A stretch of 30,586 nt of DNA from Bacillus sp. AFS037270. Its GTDB lineage: Bacteria > Bacillota > Bacilli > Bacillales_B > DSM-18226. This document shows, piece by piece, positions 15,169-22,287 of the stretch. How positions within the stretch are numbered: position 1 is the stretch's first letter; each line of letters begins with the position of its first letter. The notes beneath the pieces were generated by a model. It had not been told where the DNA came from. It did not search any database and worked only from the letters and a program-made list of their open reading frames with translations. The position numbers were made by a program, and so were the translations under genes. The stretch is from positions 1 through 30,586 of the forward strand of contig NZ_NUNF01000116.1 of NCBI RefSeq assembly GCF_002585305.1, read 5' to 3'.

Positions 15169-15284
15169 AAGCGGAAGCGCCTTGACCAGGGGTGACAGGC
15201 ATAAGCCGAGCCGGCGAGAAGGATGTTCTTTAACCTTCTTGACGATTGGCTTATGACCCCGAGCCCCTAGGCGCTTGAGCTGGA
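15169..15284. repeat. Nested palindromic intergenic repeat
   Basis: The outer arms are AAGCGCC (15175-15181) and GGCGCTT (15270-15276). Inside are AGGGG/CCCCT, ATAAGCC (15201-15207)/GGCTTAT (15247-15253) and AGAAGG/CCTTCT pairs, giving one long branched hairpin of about 115 bases. The sequence type (AGCGGAAGCGCC ... GGCGCTTGAGCTGGAC) is a familiar dispersed repeat between Bacillus genes. It begins eight bases after the ilvA stop and may also act as a 3' stabiliser. Confidence 0.8.
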
Positions 15285-15290
15285 CGTATC

Positions 15291-15325
15291 AAAAGACCAT
15301 TCACTCGTTGGAATGGTCTTTTTTA
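15291..15325 (+). terminator. Rho-independent terminator of ilvA
   Basis: AAGACCATTC pairs with GAATGGTCTT (15311-15320) across an eight-base loop and is followed by T residues. It ends transcription after the repeat element. Confidence 0.88.
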
Positions 15326-15346
15326 GCTTTTTACATAGCAGGATAC

Positions 15347-15374
15347 TTAACAAATGAAACATTTAATGTATAAT
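15347..15374 (+). promoter_or_regulatory. SigA-type promoter of yeeI
   Basis: TTAACA (15347-15352), a 16-base spacer, and a perfect TATAAT (15369-15374). It would give a leader of about 140 bases that contains the palindrome at 15388. Confidence 0.6.
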
Positions 15375-15387
15375 ATTATTTGTGCAT

Positions 15388-15417
15388 GAATACAGTCATA
15401 AAATTTATGCTGTATTC
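15388..15417. repeat. Leader palindrome upstream of yeeI
   Basis: GAATACAG, one unpaired T, then CATAAA meets TTTATG-CTGTATTC: 14 bp of near-perfect dyad around a single central base or two. It starts about seven bases after the predicted start of transcription. No T run follows, so it is more like an operator or RNA hairpin than a terminator. Confidence 0.6.
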
Positions 15418-15520
15418 TAGTCAGAATAAATCGTATGAACTTCAAAATTGTTATATTGAAAAAAAGCAATTTTCATTATAAGCATTTTGGCAGATTCAAT
15501 TTGGAAAGAGAGTGTTCAGA

Positions 15521-16240
15521 ATGGGACGTAAATGGAACAATATTAAAGAAAAGAAAGCTTCAAAAGATGCCAATACGAGCCGTATTTACGCAAAATTTGG
15601 TGTTGAAATTTATGTAGCAGCACGTAGTGGTGAACCAAATCCTGAGTCCAACCAAGCGTTGAAATTTGTTCTAGAGCGTGCTAAAACTTACAATGTGCCA
15701 AGACATATTATTGACCGTGCCATTGAAAAAGCCAAGGGTGGTTCAGAAGAAAGCTATACAGAACTTCGTTATGAGGGCTTTGGTCCAAACGGGTCAATGG
15801 TTATTGTAGATGCCCTAACCAATAACGTAAACCGTACAGCTGCAGATGTCCGCGCTGCTTTTGGAAAAAACGGCGGAAACATGGGAGTCAGCGGTTCAGT
15901 TTCCTATATGTTTGATGCAACAGCTGTCATTGGTGTAGAAGGAAAATCATCAGATGATGTTCTTGAACTATTAATGGAAGCAGATGTGGATGTTCGTGAC
16001 ATATTAGAAGAAGATGAGCAAGTAATTGTCTATGCAGAGCCTGATCAATTCCATGCCGTCCAAGAAGCTTTTAAGCAAGCGGGTATTACTGATTTTACTG
16101 TAGCGGAATTAACGATGCTTCCACAAAACGAAGTAACACTTGAAGGTGAAGCATTAGCGAAATTCGAAAAAATGATCGATGTATTAGAAGATTTAGAAGA
16201 TGTGCAGCGCGTATATCATAACGTTGATCTTGGTGAATAA
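15521..16240 (+). CDS. yeeI: YebC/PmpR family transcriptional or translational regulator (YeeI)
   Basis: A 239-residue protein of the YebC/TACO1 family. It starts [20 protein letters not shown], the signature of the YeeI subgroup; the in-frame start nine bases upstream is not needed. Other markers are [20 protein letters not shown] and [18 protein letters not shown] (about 85-125), and the acidic tail [17 protein letters not shown]. YebC proteins were described as DNA-binding regulators; recent work on the family points to help at ribosomes stalled on proline stretches. The ribosome binding site is weak (GGAAAGAGAG). This is the last clearly chromosomal gene before the mobile element. Confidence 0.94.
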   Translation: MGRKWNNIKEKKASKDANTSRIYAKFGVEIYVAARSGEPNPESNQALKFVLERAKTYNVPRHIIDRAIEKAKGGSEESYTELRYEGFGPNGSMVIVDALTNNVNRTAADVRAAFGKNGGNMGVSGSVSYMFDATAVIGVEGKSSDDVLELLMEADVDVRDILEEDEQVIVYAEPDQFHAVQEAFKQAGITDFTVAELTMLPQNEVTLEGEALAKFEKMIDVLEDLEDVQRVYHNVDLGE

Positions 16241-16397
16241 TGAATGAAAGCAGGCAAAACTAAGCCTTTTTGAAATTTGTTAGTAGGCTTAAATTTTGTG
16301 AACTGTGACATACGTACACAAAACCACTGTAAATTACAGTGACAAACGTTTAACTCACTTTTGAATGAGAAATTCAAACAAAGGTGGGTTTTTTTGT
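16241..16397. other. Probable element boundary (attL zone) with a short perfect palindrome
   Basis: This strip lies between yeeI and the recombinase and should hold the left attachment site, though the other end is outside the window, so no att core can be defined. It contains CACTGTAAATTACAGTG (16325-16341), a perfect 8-bp dyad around one base, next to another half-symmetric piece, CATACGTACACAAAACC. These could be recombinase arm sites or an operator. Confidence 0.45.
16352..16395 (+). terminator. Imperfect terminator behind yeeI
   Basis: AACTCACTTTTGAAT faces ATTCAAACAAAGGTGGGTT, forming an imperfect stem followed by seven T residues. The right arm also contains the AGGTGGG that serves the recombinase gene as ribosome binding site. 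Confidence 0.5.
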
Positions 16398-17308
16398 ATG
16401 AAATTAGAAGACATTTACAAAGAATTTTTGTACGAATTAGAAATAAAAAATTATAGTCCCCGTACCATCAAAGGTTATAAAAATAACAACAAAGCATTTT
16501 TAACTTTTTTGAAAAATGAATTCGATGTGGAAGAAATTGAAGAAATCTCAACAAAGCAAATAAAGCATACCTCTTGAATCTAAAAAACAAAGGATTAAAA
16601 GAATTGTACATTAATAACATTCAAAAGTGTATGCGATCGTTTTTTAGGTTTATGGTGGACGAGGGTTATATTGCTGAAAAGAGGAATCCAATACTTTCAG
16701 TTAAGTTTATGCGTGAACCAAAAGTAATTATAAAGACGTTTAACGATGAAGAAATAAAACGAATGGTAAATGTCTTTAACAGTAATAGTTACTTGGAGAT
16801 AAGAAATAAGCTCATCATTATGTCTTTTGTGGATTTGGGAATAAGAAACCTTGAATTATGTTCGCTTACTCATTTAGATGTCATGGATAATGTGATAAAA
16901 ATTCATGGAAAAGGAAATAAGGAGAGACACTTATATATTAGTCCTTTATTGAAGAAATTCATAATTAAATACGAACGAATTAAGCATAATTATTTTAAGG
17001 ACAAGCTTATGATTGATAATAACTATTTTCTATCAAGAAATGGAAAGGCTCTAACTGTTGGAGCTGTAGAAATCATTGTGAAGAATGCTGGGATGAAAGC
17101 AAAAGTGAGAGCATCTATTCGTTGTTCACCTCATACGATTAGGCACTACTACGCTCAAAAACAATTGAGATTAGGTTTAGGTGTATACAGTTTAAGTAGA
17201 TTATTAGGACATGAAAGTACTACTATTACTACCCGATACTTACAATCACTAAATGATGAGAAGATTGTAGAATTAGCAAAATCCACAAGTCCGCTTTCAA
17301 ACTTATAA
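16398..17308 (+). pseudogene. int: Tyrosine recombinase/integrase, split by one frameshift
   Basis: ATG 16398 (AGGTGGG nine bases upstream) opens an arm/SAM-like domain, MKLEDIYKEFLYELEIKNYS, that ends at a stop at 16575-16577 after KQIKHTS. In the next frame the protein continues KAYLLNLKNKGLKELY from about 16559 to 17308. One lost base in AATAAAGCATAC explains the break. The catalytic domain is intact: R in LGIRNLELCSL, H-x-x-R in HTIRHYYAQ, H in LLGHESTT and the nucleophile Y in TTRYLQSL. The joined protein would be about 300 residues, the size of XerC/D-like or phage and ICE integrases. A sequencing error, a real mutation or recoding are all possible. Confidence 0.88.
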
Positions 17309-17319
17309 TATTAAAAAAT

Positions 17320-17351
17320 AAAGAGCCTCTAATTATTTAGTGGCTCTTTTT
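17320..17351 (+). terminator. Rho-independent terminator of the integrase
   Basis: AAAGAGCC (17320-17327) pairs with GGCTCTTT (17342-17349) and is followed by T residues. Confidence 0.82.
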
Positions 17352-17408
17352 GTTATTCATCCATAACATGAACAATGCCAGGGAAAGTTACTTTATGATT
17401 ATTTTACT

Positions 17409-17885
17409 TTATTCTACGAAATACATTTTACCATTGACTTCAACTGAAACCGAGGATTGATGTAAAGTTTCTTTTACTTCTTTGGCATATTGGACTACTT
17501 GATCGATACTGGAATTATTTAATTTTTGTGCAAAACTGTATACGATGGTAACATCTTCTTTTATAAGATTGTCATTATCGTCTACCCATGCTCCTTTTCC
17601 ATCAACAGCAGTCGCACCACCAAACATCTTTGAGAACTTAGTCATAGATTTATCTACCCATGCATCATGTTCCTCTTTTGTAATATGTTCATTTCCATTT
17701 GTTGATGGTATGTAAATCTTCACCACATTATCTAGATGAAATTCACCTTCTAAAGCGTTTGAGGGTGTTTGTGCTTCAATTACTTTCGGTTTTGGAACTA
17801 ATGGATTACCAATAGGAGAAATGTAGACAAAAGCAACAACTAATACAAAAGCAAATAAAGATAAGATTTTCTTGTTTTTAACCAT
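17409..17885 (-). CDS. Membrane-anchored extracellular protein of unknown function
   Basis: A 158-residue protein starting MVKNKKILSLFAFVLVVAFV; GGGGTGGG about seven bases before ATG 17883-17885 supports this start over the longer frame. Residues 6-24 form an uncleaved signal or anchor helix. The outside part has a compact alpha/beta pattern: NVVKIYIPSTNG, a helix EEHDAWVDKSMTKFS, then MFGGATAVDGKGAW and IKEDVTIVYSFA, and a last helix before SVEVNGKMYFVE. The FGGAT-x-x-x-G-x-G-x-W pattern resembles a small domain of the DUF3574 kind, but I am not sure. It points back toward the integrase, likely cargo of the element. Confidence 0.7.
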   Translation of the reverse strand: MVKNKKILSLFAFVLVVAFVYISPIGNPLVPKPKVIEAQTPSNALEGEFHLDNVVKIYIPSTNGNEHITKEEHDAWVDKSMTKFSKMFGGATAVDGKGAWVDDNDNLIKEDVTIVYSFAQKLNNSSIDQVVQYAKEVKETLHQSSVSVEVNGKMYFVE

Positions 17886-17918
17886 CCAAATACCCACCCC
17901 TTTTACATAATCTATTAA

Positions 17919-17946
17919 ATTATAACGGACTATCATCTGTGGTAAA
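17919..17946 (-). promoter_or_regulatory. Candidate promoter of the membrane-anchored protein gene
   Basis: On the minus strand TTTACC (17946-17941), a 16-base spacer and a perfect TATAAT (17924-17919). The leader would be about 30 bases. Confidence 0.45.
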
Positions 17947-18335
17947 ACGGGGTATTTTTGTATATATTTGTCAATTTAAATAAAATACTTTTTATCAGGG
18001 CTTTTATAAATAAAAAAAAGACCCCTTAATGGAGTCCATAAATAAGTATATAAAAGGGGGTTATTACATTTTATTATATTAATCCTTTAAATTTCCAAAA
18101 AGAGGAATTAGAACCATAGTTTGCTAGTCTGAATTATCTAAAAAAATATTTAAATACAATAAGCATATTTAGTTACAGATAAAAATAAATTGGTAAAATA
18201 AATATAGAAACACAAATAAGACGGAACCCAAATGGTTTTCGTCTGCTTTCTTAGATATTCATGTTATTTAAATAACTAGAAATCTTAAAACTTATAAGCA
18301 AATTATAATTGCAAATAGATAAAAAATCAACATAT
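17947..18335. other. AT-rich non-coding stretch
   Basis: No convincing gene is seen on either strand. It holds two weak hairpins: one at 18012-18033 (GACCCC/GGAGTC with an A run, oriented as a minus-strand terminator) and one at 18219-18250 (AGACGGAACC with GGTTTTCGTCT, plus a T-rich tail). It separates the integrase end of the element from the genes transcribed rightward. Confidence 0.5.
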
Positions 18336-18375
18336 AAACATTCCAATTTTTCATTTTTTTAAAATTGGAATGTTT
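18336..18375. repeat. Perfect 15-bp inverted repeat
   Basis: AAACATTCCAATTTT (18336-18350) and AAAATTGGAATGTTT (18361-18375) surround a 10-base T-rich loop. It lies about 60 bases before the DUF5659-like gene. It could be an operator, a leader hairpin or a terminator for a transcript from the left. Confidence 0.75.
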
Positions 18376-18432
18376 GATACTAAATTATCAGATGAAATAA
18401 CAGTTTTATCTGCTCGAAAGGGGGTGAAAAGG

Positions 18433-18611
18433 ATGGAAAAAAACTATATTGTCTTTTCAATGAGATTAGCAGGATATCTTATGTTAAAGGGTTGCAGATT
18501 GATTAAATTAAAATCTGATAAGAACAATCCTGATAAACATGTTTACTTTTCCCAAATAATGAGCAAGTGCTAAGCTACGTTAATGAATACATAGAATTTC
18601 GAGGTAACTAA
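18433..18611 (+). pseudogene. DUF5659-like small protein, frameshifted near the end
   Basis: ATG 18433 follows AAAGGGGGTGAAAAGG and opens MEKNYIVFSMRLAGYLMLKG, the typical start of short DUF5659-like proteins found in Bacillus phages and mobile elements. The frame stops at 18573 after HVYFSQIMSKC. In the next frame the missing end is intact: PNNEQVLSYVNEYIEFRGN, stopping at 18611. Losing one T from the run in TTTACTTTTCCC explains it. The joined protein would be about 59 residues. As with the integrase, the change sits at a homopolymer, so assembly error must be excluded. Confidence 0.68.
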
Positions 18612-18656
18612 TCAAAATGAAAAAATAATCATAGAACACAATCGGAGGGAAAATAA

Positions 18657-19592
18657 ATGGAATTAGAACAAATTAAAGAGCTGCTTCAATATGATGTAAT
18701 GGAATCAAAGATATTTATCCCAAATGAGATTTTCGATGATTTAAAAGGGGCTAACATAAAGAACAATCCCCATCTTACTTTTTCATACTCCTATATTTAC
18801 TTTGCAACATGGATTTATCGTTACGCTAAACATTTAAATTGTACAGAAGGATTTATTGATAATGAAAAGATGAAGGAAATATTAAGATACAATCCAACTA
18901 ATAAGGATTTAGTTTATTTGATTAAGAAAAATGGGCTTCTAGAACAATTAGGTTATACAAAAACCGTCAAAGATTTTCCTACTTCATGGACATATGATGA
19001 AATTGAAGGGATAGAATTTGATATGTACTCGGAGCATAAGGAAGATTTAAGACATTTAAACTTATCTAGAAAATTCAGTGTTAAATTACCAGTTAAAGCA
19101 TTCCATCGGTATGAACCTGATGAATTAGATGGGACATTTTATGAAGTAGCTAACACTCATTGTATTCCATTTGAAGTTTTCATGTACTGTATGGCTAAGA
19201 ATGAAATTGGATCAACTGGATTTTATTTGTACTCATACATAAAAAGAATGAATGATATGTATCCAAAAGGATGGGATGTTGCTCTTCACAAAATGTCAAA
19301 AGAAACAGCTATTCCTGAGTCAACATTAGACGAATACATTGGTGTTTTAAGAAAATATAGGATGATAAATGTTCAACATAATCAGGAACTATTCTCTTTA
19401 GCAATGAGAATTGAGGATAGGAAGGCTAATACATATAAAGCTAATAAATTTGATCAGTTTTCAATAACACCACAGCCTTATGAGAAAATTAAAGTATTGA
19501 AAACTAGTGAATATAAAAAGGTAAAGGGAGAAGAAAATATTCAAATATGGGGAAAGAAAGCAGATATTACATTAGATGAATTACCATTTTAA
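18657..19592 (+). CDS. Possible winged-helix DNA-binding protein of a mobile element
   Basis: A 311-residue soluble protein with GGAGGG before ATG 18657. I do not recognise a named family. Two parts are visible. Residues 1-120 are helical and aromatic (YSYIYFATWIYRYAKHL). At about 170-245, a helix-turn-helix/wing-like stretch follows: GSTGFYLYSYIKRMNDM, then MSKETAIPESTLDEYIGVL and YRMINVQHN, a layout like replication or DnaD-type winged helices. The carboxyl end is charged and finishes ADITLDELPF. It could regulate or initiate replication of the element. The tail-fibre fragment starts 23 bases after its stop. Confidence 0.62.
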   Translation: MELEQIKELLQYDVMESKIFIPNEIFDDLKGANIKNNPHLTFSYSYIYFATWIYRYAKHLNCTEGFIDNEKMKEILRYNPTNKDLVYLIKKNGLLEQLGYTKTVKDFPTSWTYDEIEGIEFDMYSEHKEDLRHLNLSRKFSVKLPVKAFHRYEPDELDGTFYEVANTHCIPFEVFMYCMAKNEIGSTGFYLYSYIKRMNDMYPKGWDVALHKMSKETAIPESTLDEYIGVLRKYRMINVQHNQELFSLAMRIEDRKANTYKANKFDQFSITPQPYEKIKVLKTSEYKKVKGEENIQIWGKKADITLDELPF

Positions 19593-19615
19593 TAATTGTA
19601 TTTCGAATAACCTAT

Positions 19616-20458
19616 ATGCCATTATCAGGAGGGACCATTCATGGGGACTTAATTTTCCCTAATAATGACATCAGTTTTCAAATGACGAAAAACAATGGAA
19701 AGCAAACGAAGTTCTTTGTGACAAATGAAGGCGCCCTTGCAAGTATGGATAATAAATTTGGAGGCTACACACCGGATTCCAAAAGTATGTGTTATCCGCA
19801 AAATAGACCATACAAACCGATCATGTTAGGGGCACAGGATGACATATTGCTATATGCTCACAAAAGAGGAGTTACAATTACCCAAACATCTAGTCATCCA
19901 AGAGACTATGGGGCAAACGAGGCTTTATTTACCTTTGATAGCGAAGACGCTATAAGATGGGATGCTACTAATGCAACGGAGGCAAACCCTATTACATTAG
20001 AAGTTGATTTAACAACTGATAGGGAAATTGTAGGCGGCTATCAATATTGTTTTTATTTTGGCATGAATAGTACTTGGACAAATTTTGCTAAAAACTTAAT
20101 TATCGAAGTTTATGATGCAACACCTGCCCAATGGATTACGGTGCTTGATATAAGAGACAATACAACAGAAAACTTTGTTTGTTCTTCCTCATGGGACGGT
20201 ATTGATAAGGCTCAAAAAATAAGAGTGAAGTTTTGGGGTGCCAATAATAATACAAATCGTATTGCATATACCCGTTTATTTGCACTAAGCACTAAAACAC
20301 AAGGTCAAGCATGGTTCCCTAAAAGTGGGGGGATTGTGAATGGGGATGCTACTTTTGAAGGGAAAACCACAGCAAAAGGCGGTTTAGTGATTGAAACAAG
20401 AACCACTGACCCTTTTAGTCCGGAAATCGGTAGAATGTGGTTAAGGAGTGACTTATAA
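19616..20458 (+). CDS. Phage tail-fibre protein, amino-terminally truncated
   Basis: A 280-residue frame starting MPLSGGTIHGDLIFPNNDIS. The SGGTI-x-GDL unit is the repeat that links shaft segments in tail fibres and normally sits deep inside such proteins; a second unit, KSGGIVNGDATFEGKT, is at about residues 238-253. The end, TTDPFSPEIGRMWLR, is common in Bacillus phage structural proteins. The middle (about 85-225) is a beta-rich, carbohydrate-binding-like domain. The ATG has no ribosome binding site, and the frame stays open for some codons upstream, so the true amino end is probably lost. It is coupled to the next gene by TAATG. Confidence 0.78.
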   Translation: MPLSGGTIHGDLIFPNNDISFQMTKNNGKQTKFFVTNEGALASMDNKFGGYTPDSKSMCYPQNRPYKPIMLGAQDDILLYAHKRGVTITQTSSHPRDYGANEALFTFDSEDAIRWDATNATEANPITLEVDLTTDREIVGGYQYCFYFGMNSTWTNFAKNLIIEVYDATPAQWITVLDIRDNTTENFVCSSSWDGIDKAQKIRVKFWGANNNTNRIAYTRLFALSTKTQGQAWFPKSGGIVNGDATFEGKTTAKGGLVIETRTTDPFSPEIGRMWLRSDL

Positions 20459-21132
20459 TGGCTACTCCTATCGCACACCAAAAGGTAAAGACTTCTTCAT
20501 CTATTATAAATATACCAATTTATTCAATTAATGATGTATCATATCCAGCTGCTAGAGTAAGTACACCTAATGGAATAGGGTACTATGACCTGGTTAATCC
20601 AACGAATGCAACACCTTTACGTATCCAAACAGCACAAGGGATTAAAGGTGTTAATCTTGGTGCAAGTAGAAACGCACTATTTTATTTTGCCAACCAAAGC
20701 GGAACGATTACGAACAGTACCAATACGGGGGTGCGTGGTGGCGGTGTAACGGTACAAAAAACAACGACCATTACAAAAGTAGGAGTAAAAGGTGGAGCAG
20801 GTGGTGCATGGTCGTTGTGGAAATTAGATAATACTACATTCAATATCACGGCTAAATTAGCAGAAGGTACAACACTTTCGTCTCCTGATGCAAGTGGTTT
20901 TAGGCTTTCTAGTGATATAAGTGTTCCGTTAAGTGTGGGGGATAACATTCTGCTTTGTTTCACATATGCTACAGGCATTGACGCAAGCGGGACATACCGT
21001 TATCAAACTGGAACAAGCGCCAACAGCGACGCTTATTTTATTGGTAATAATCGTATAATCAGTAGCACACCTACAACTGGAAGTACAACAGGCACGGGAT
21101 TTACCTATGATATGATTTTGCACCACACTTAG
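20458..21132 (+). CDS. Phage structural protein, probable tail accessory or receptor-binding
   Basis: A 224-residue protein starting MATPIAHQKVKTSSSIINIP. AAGGAG at 20443-20448 and a one-base overlap with the fibre stop indicate coupled translation. It is rich in Thr, Ser and Gly, with no charged clusters, membrane segments or catalytic motif. A glycine-rich joint (GVRGGGVTVQ, KVGVKGGAGGAWSLWKL) leads into a beta-sandwich-like end (SVGDNILLCFTYATG). Such proteins follow fibres in phages of Gram-positive hosts. Function is inferred from position and composition only. Confidence 0.7.
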   Translation: MATPIAHQKVKTSSSIINIPIYSINDVSYPAARVSTPNGIGYYDLVNPTNATPLRIQTAQGIKGVNLGASRNALFYFANQSGTITNSTNTGVRGGGVTVQKTTTITKVGVKGGAGGAWSLWKLDNTTFNITAKLAEGTTLSSPDASGFRLSSDISVPLSVGDNILLCFTYATGIDASGTYRYQTGTSANSDAYFIGNNRIISSTPTTGSTTGTGFTYDMILHHT

Positions 21133-21180
21133 TTCAAAGTCACACTTGGAGAAAAAGGTGACTCTCTTATGCCTGTACTT

Positions 21181-21225
21181 CATAATACCCATATAAGAGA
21201 ATATATGGTAAAATTGGGTATTATG
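21181..21225. promoter_or_regulatory. Inverted repeat upstream of the ART-like gene
   Basis: CATAATACCCA (21181-21191) and TGGGTATTATG (21215-21225) form a perfect 11-bp dyad with a 23-base loop. It ends 18 bases before ATG 21244, so it may be an operator or leader hairpin giving the cargo gene its own control inside the tail region. Confidence 0.6.
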
Positions 21226-21243
21226 ATATAGGTAGGTGCATAG

Positions 21244-21759
21244 ATGATTTTATATCACGGTACGTCTAAAAGTAGAGGATTAAGTATATTAAAAGATAAG
21301 CAAATTAAAATAAATGTTGCTAGAGTGTATGGGGAAAATCATACGATTCTACCATCTAATCCAAATTTCGTTTATCTAACAAGACAACTTCATACAGCAG
21401 TATATTATGGGAAAAATGCAGTAGAACTTTATGAGGAAAACTCGGAAATATACATTTTTAAAATTGAAATTAATAATCCAAATGAATTACTAGCTGACCA
21501 AGATGAATTGGACAAAGAAAAATTCTGGGGTAATTATCAAGGAGATGTTGATGACTCTGATTATCAAGAATCTTTAAACAGATGTGGATGTGTTCGTATA
21601 GGAAGGGATCTAAACCTTGATGAAATTGAAGTGACACATTATTTATCCATTCCATATTCAAAAGCTTCCATATACAGTAGTATTATTTCGGATAAAATGA
21701 GCAATAGTCAAGTTGAAGAAGTATTTAAACAAAATAACCTTCAATGGGTGAAAATTTAA
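21244..21759 (+). CDS. ADP-ribosyltransferase-fold-like protein
   Basis: A 171-residue soluble protein starting MILYHGTSKSRGLSILKDKQ, with AGGTAGG before ATG 21244. The opening LYHGTS (H5) resembles the first NAD-binding motif of PARP-type and RNA 2'-phosphotransferase-type ART folds. The stretch FVYLTRQLHTAVYYG (42-56) resembles their Tyr-containing second motif. An acidic third residue could be E127 or E129 in LDEIEVTHYL. The set is weak H-Y-E evidence, since only motif shape supports it. It sits between phage tail genes with its own upstream dyad, like a moron gene. Possible roles are a toxin, an anti-host effector or a defence component; none is shown. Confidence 0.6.
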   Translation: MILYHGTSKSRGLSILKDKQIKINVARVYGENHTILPSNPNFVYLTRQLHTAVYYGKNAVELYEENSEIYIFKIEINNPNELLADQDELDKEKFWGNYQGDVDDSDYQESLNRCGCVRIGRDLNLDEIEVTHYLSIPYSKASIYSSIISDKMSNSQVEEVFKQNNLQWVKI

Positions 21760-21844
21760 TAATATTTAACGGTTAACACTACTTAAAGTTGTAGACTAGT
21801 AGTTTTGACATGGAATATAATACCTATTGAAAGGGTGGTATTCT

Positions 21845-22213
21845 ATGGACGTTAAAGAAATTACAAAAGGTATGCATGTGTTATATCGTAATTTATGGGA
21901 TAATATAGATTATCCTGCTGAAGTAACTAGGATAAATAGTTTTTTTATAGCTGGGAATACGTATACTAAAGTATCAATTAAGGTTCCTGAATTTGGAGAC
22001 ATAATTGAGGTAAATCCTAATACTTTAAAGCCCGATCCAGATAAAATTAATACTTTAAATCCGAAAAAAACAAGAAAGAAACCGAGAGAAGACCATTGTT
22101 TTGGCTGTAAAAAACCTCTTTCAGAGAATATAGATCGAATATGTTCGGTATGTGGATGGATGAAATGTAAATGCAGCGCTTGTGGATGTAATTACAAAGG
22201 CTATAGTTTTTAA
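21845..22213 (+). CDS. Zinc-ribbon protein of unknown function
   Basis: A 122-residue protein; AAAGGGTGG places the start at ATG 21845, not at the earlier in-frame ATG. The first 60 residues look like a small beta-barrel (GMHVLYRNLWDNIDYPAEVT, TYTKVSIKVPEFGDIIEVN). A basic linker, PKKTRKKPRE, follows. The end has paired cysteines, CFGCKK and then CSVCGWMKCKCSACGC, which can bind one or two zinc ions. A nucleic-acid-binding or protein-binding role is plausible. It follows the ART-like gene by 85 bases and is closed by the terminator at 22234, so the two may form one cargo unit. Confidence 0.72.
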   Translation: MDVKEITKGMHVLYRNLWDNIDYPAEVTRINSFFIAGNTYTKVSIKVPEFGDIIEVNPNTLKPDPDKINTLNPKKTRKKPREDHCFGCKKPLSENIDRICSVCGWMKCKCSACGCNYKGYSF

Positions 22214-22233
22214 AAATTTAACTTTAATTGAAG

Positions 22234-22269
22234 AAGAGCTTCCGGATCACTCTGAAGGCTCTTTTTTTT
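22234..22269 (+). terminator. Rho-independent terminator closing the cargo pair
   Basis: AAGAGC-TTC (22234-22242) pairs with GAA-GGCTCTT (22254-22262) and is followed by a T run. It separates the zinc-ribbon gene from the tail gene. Confidence 0.8.
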
Positions 22270-22287
22270 ATGGAAAGGAGTGGTTTA

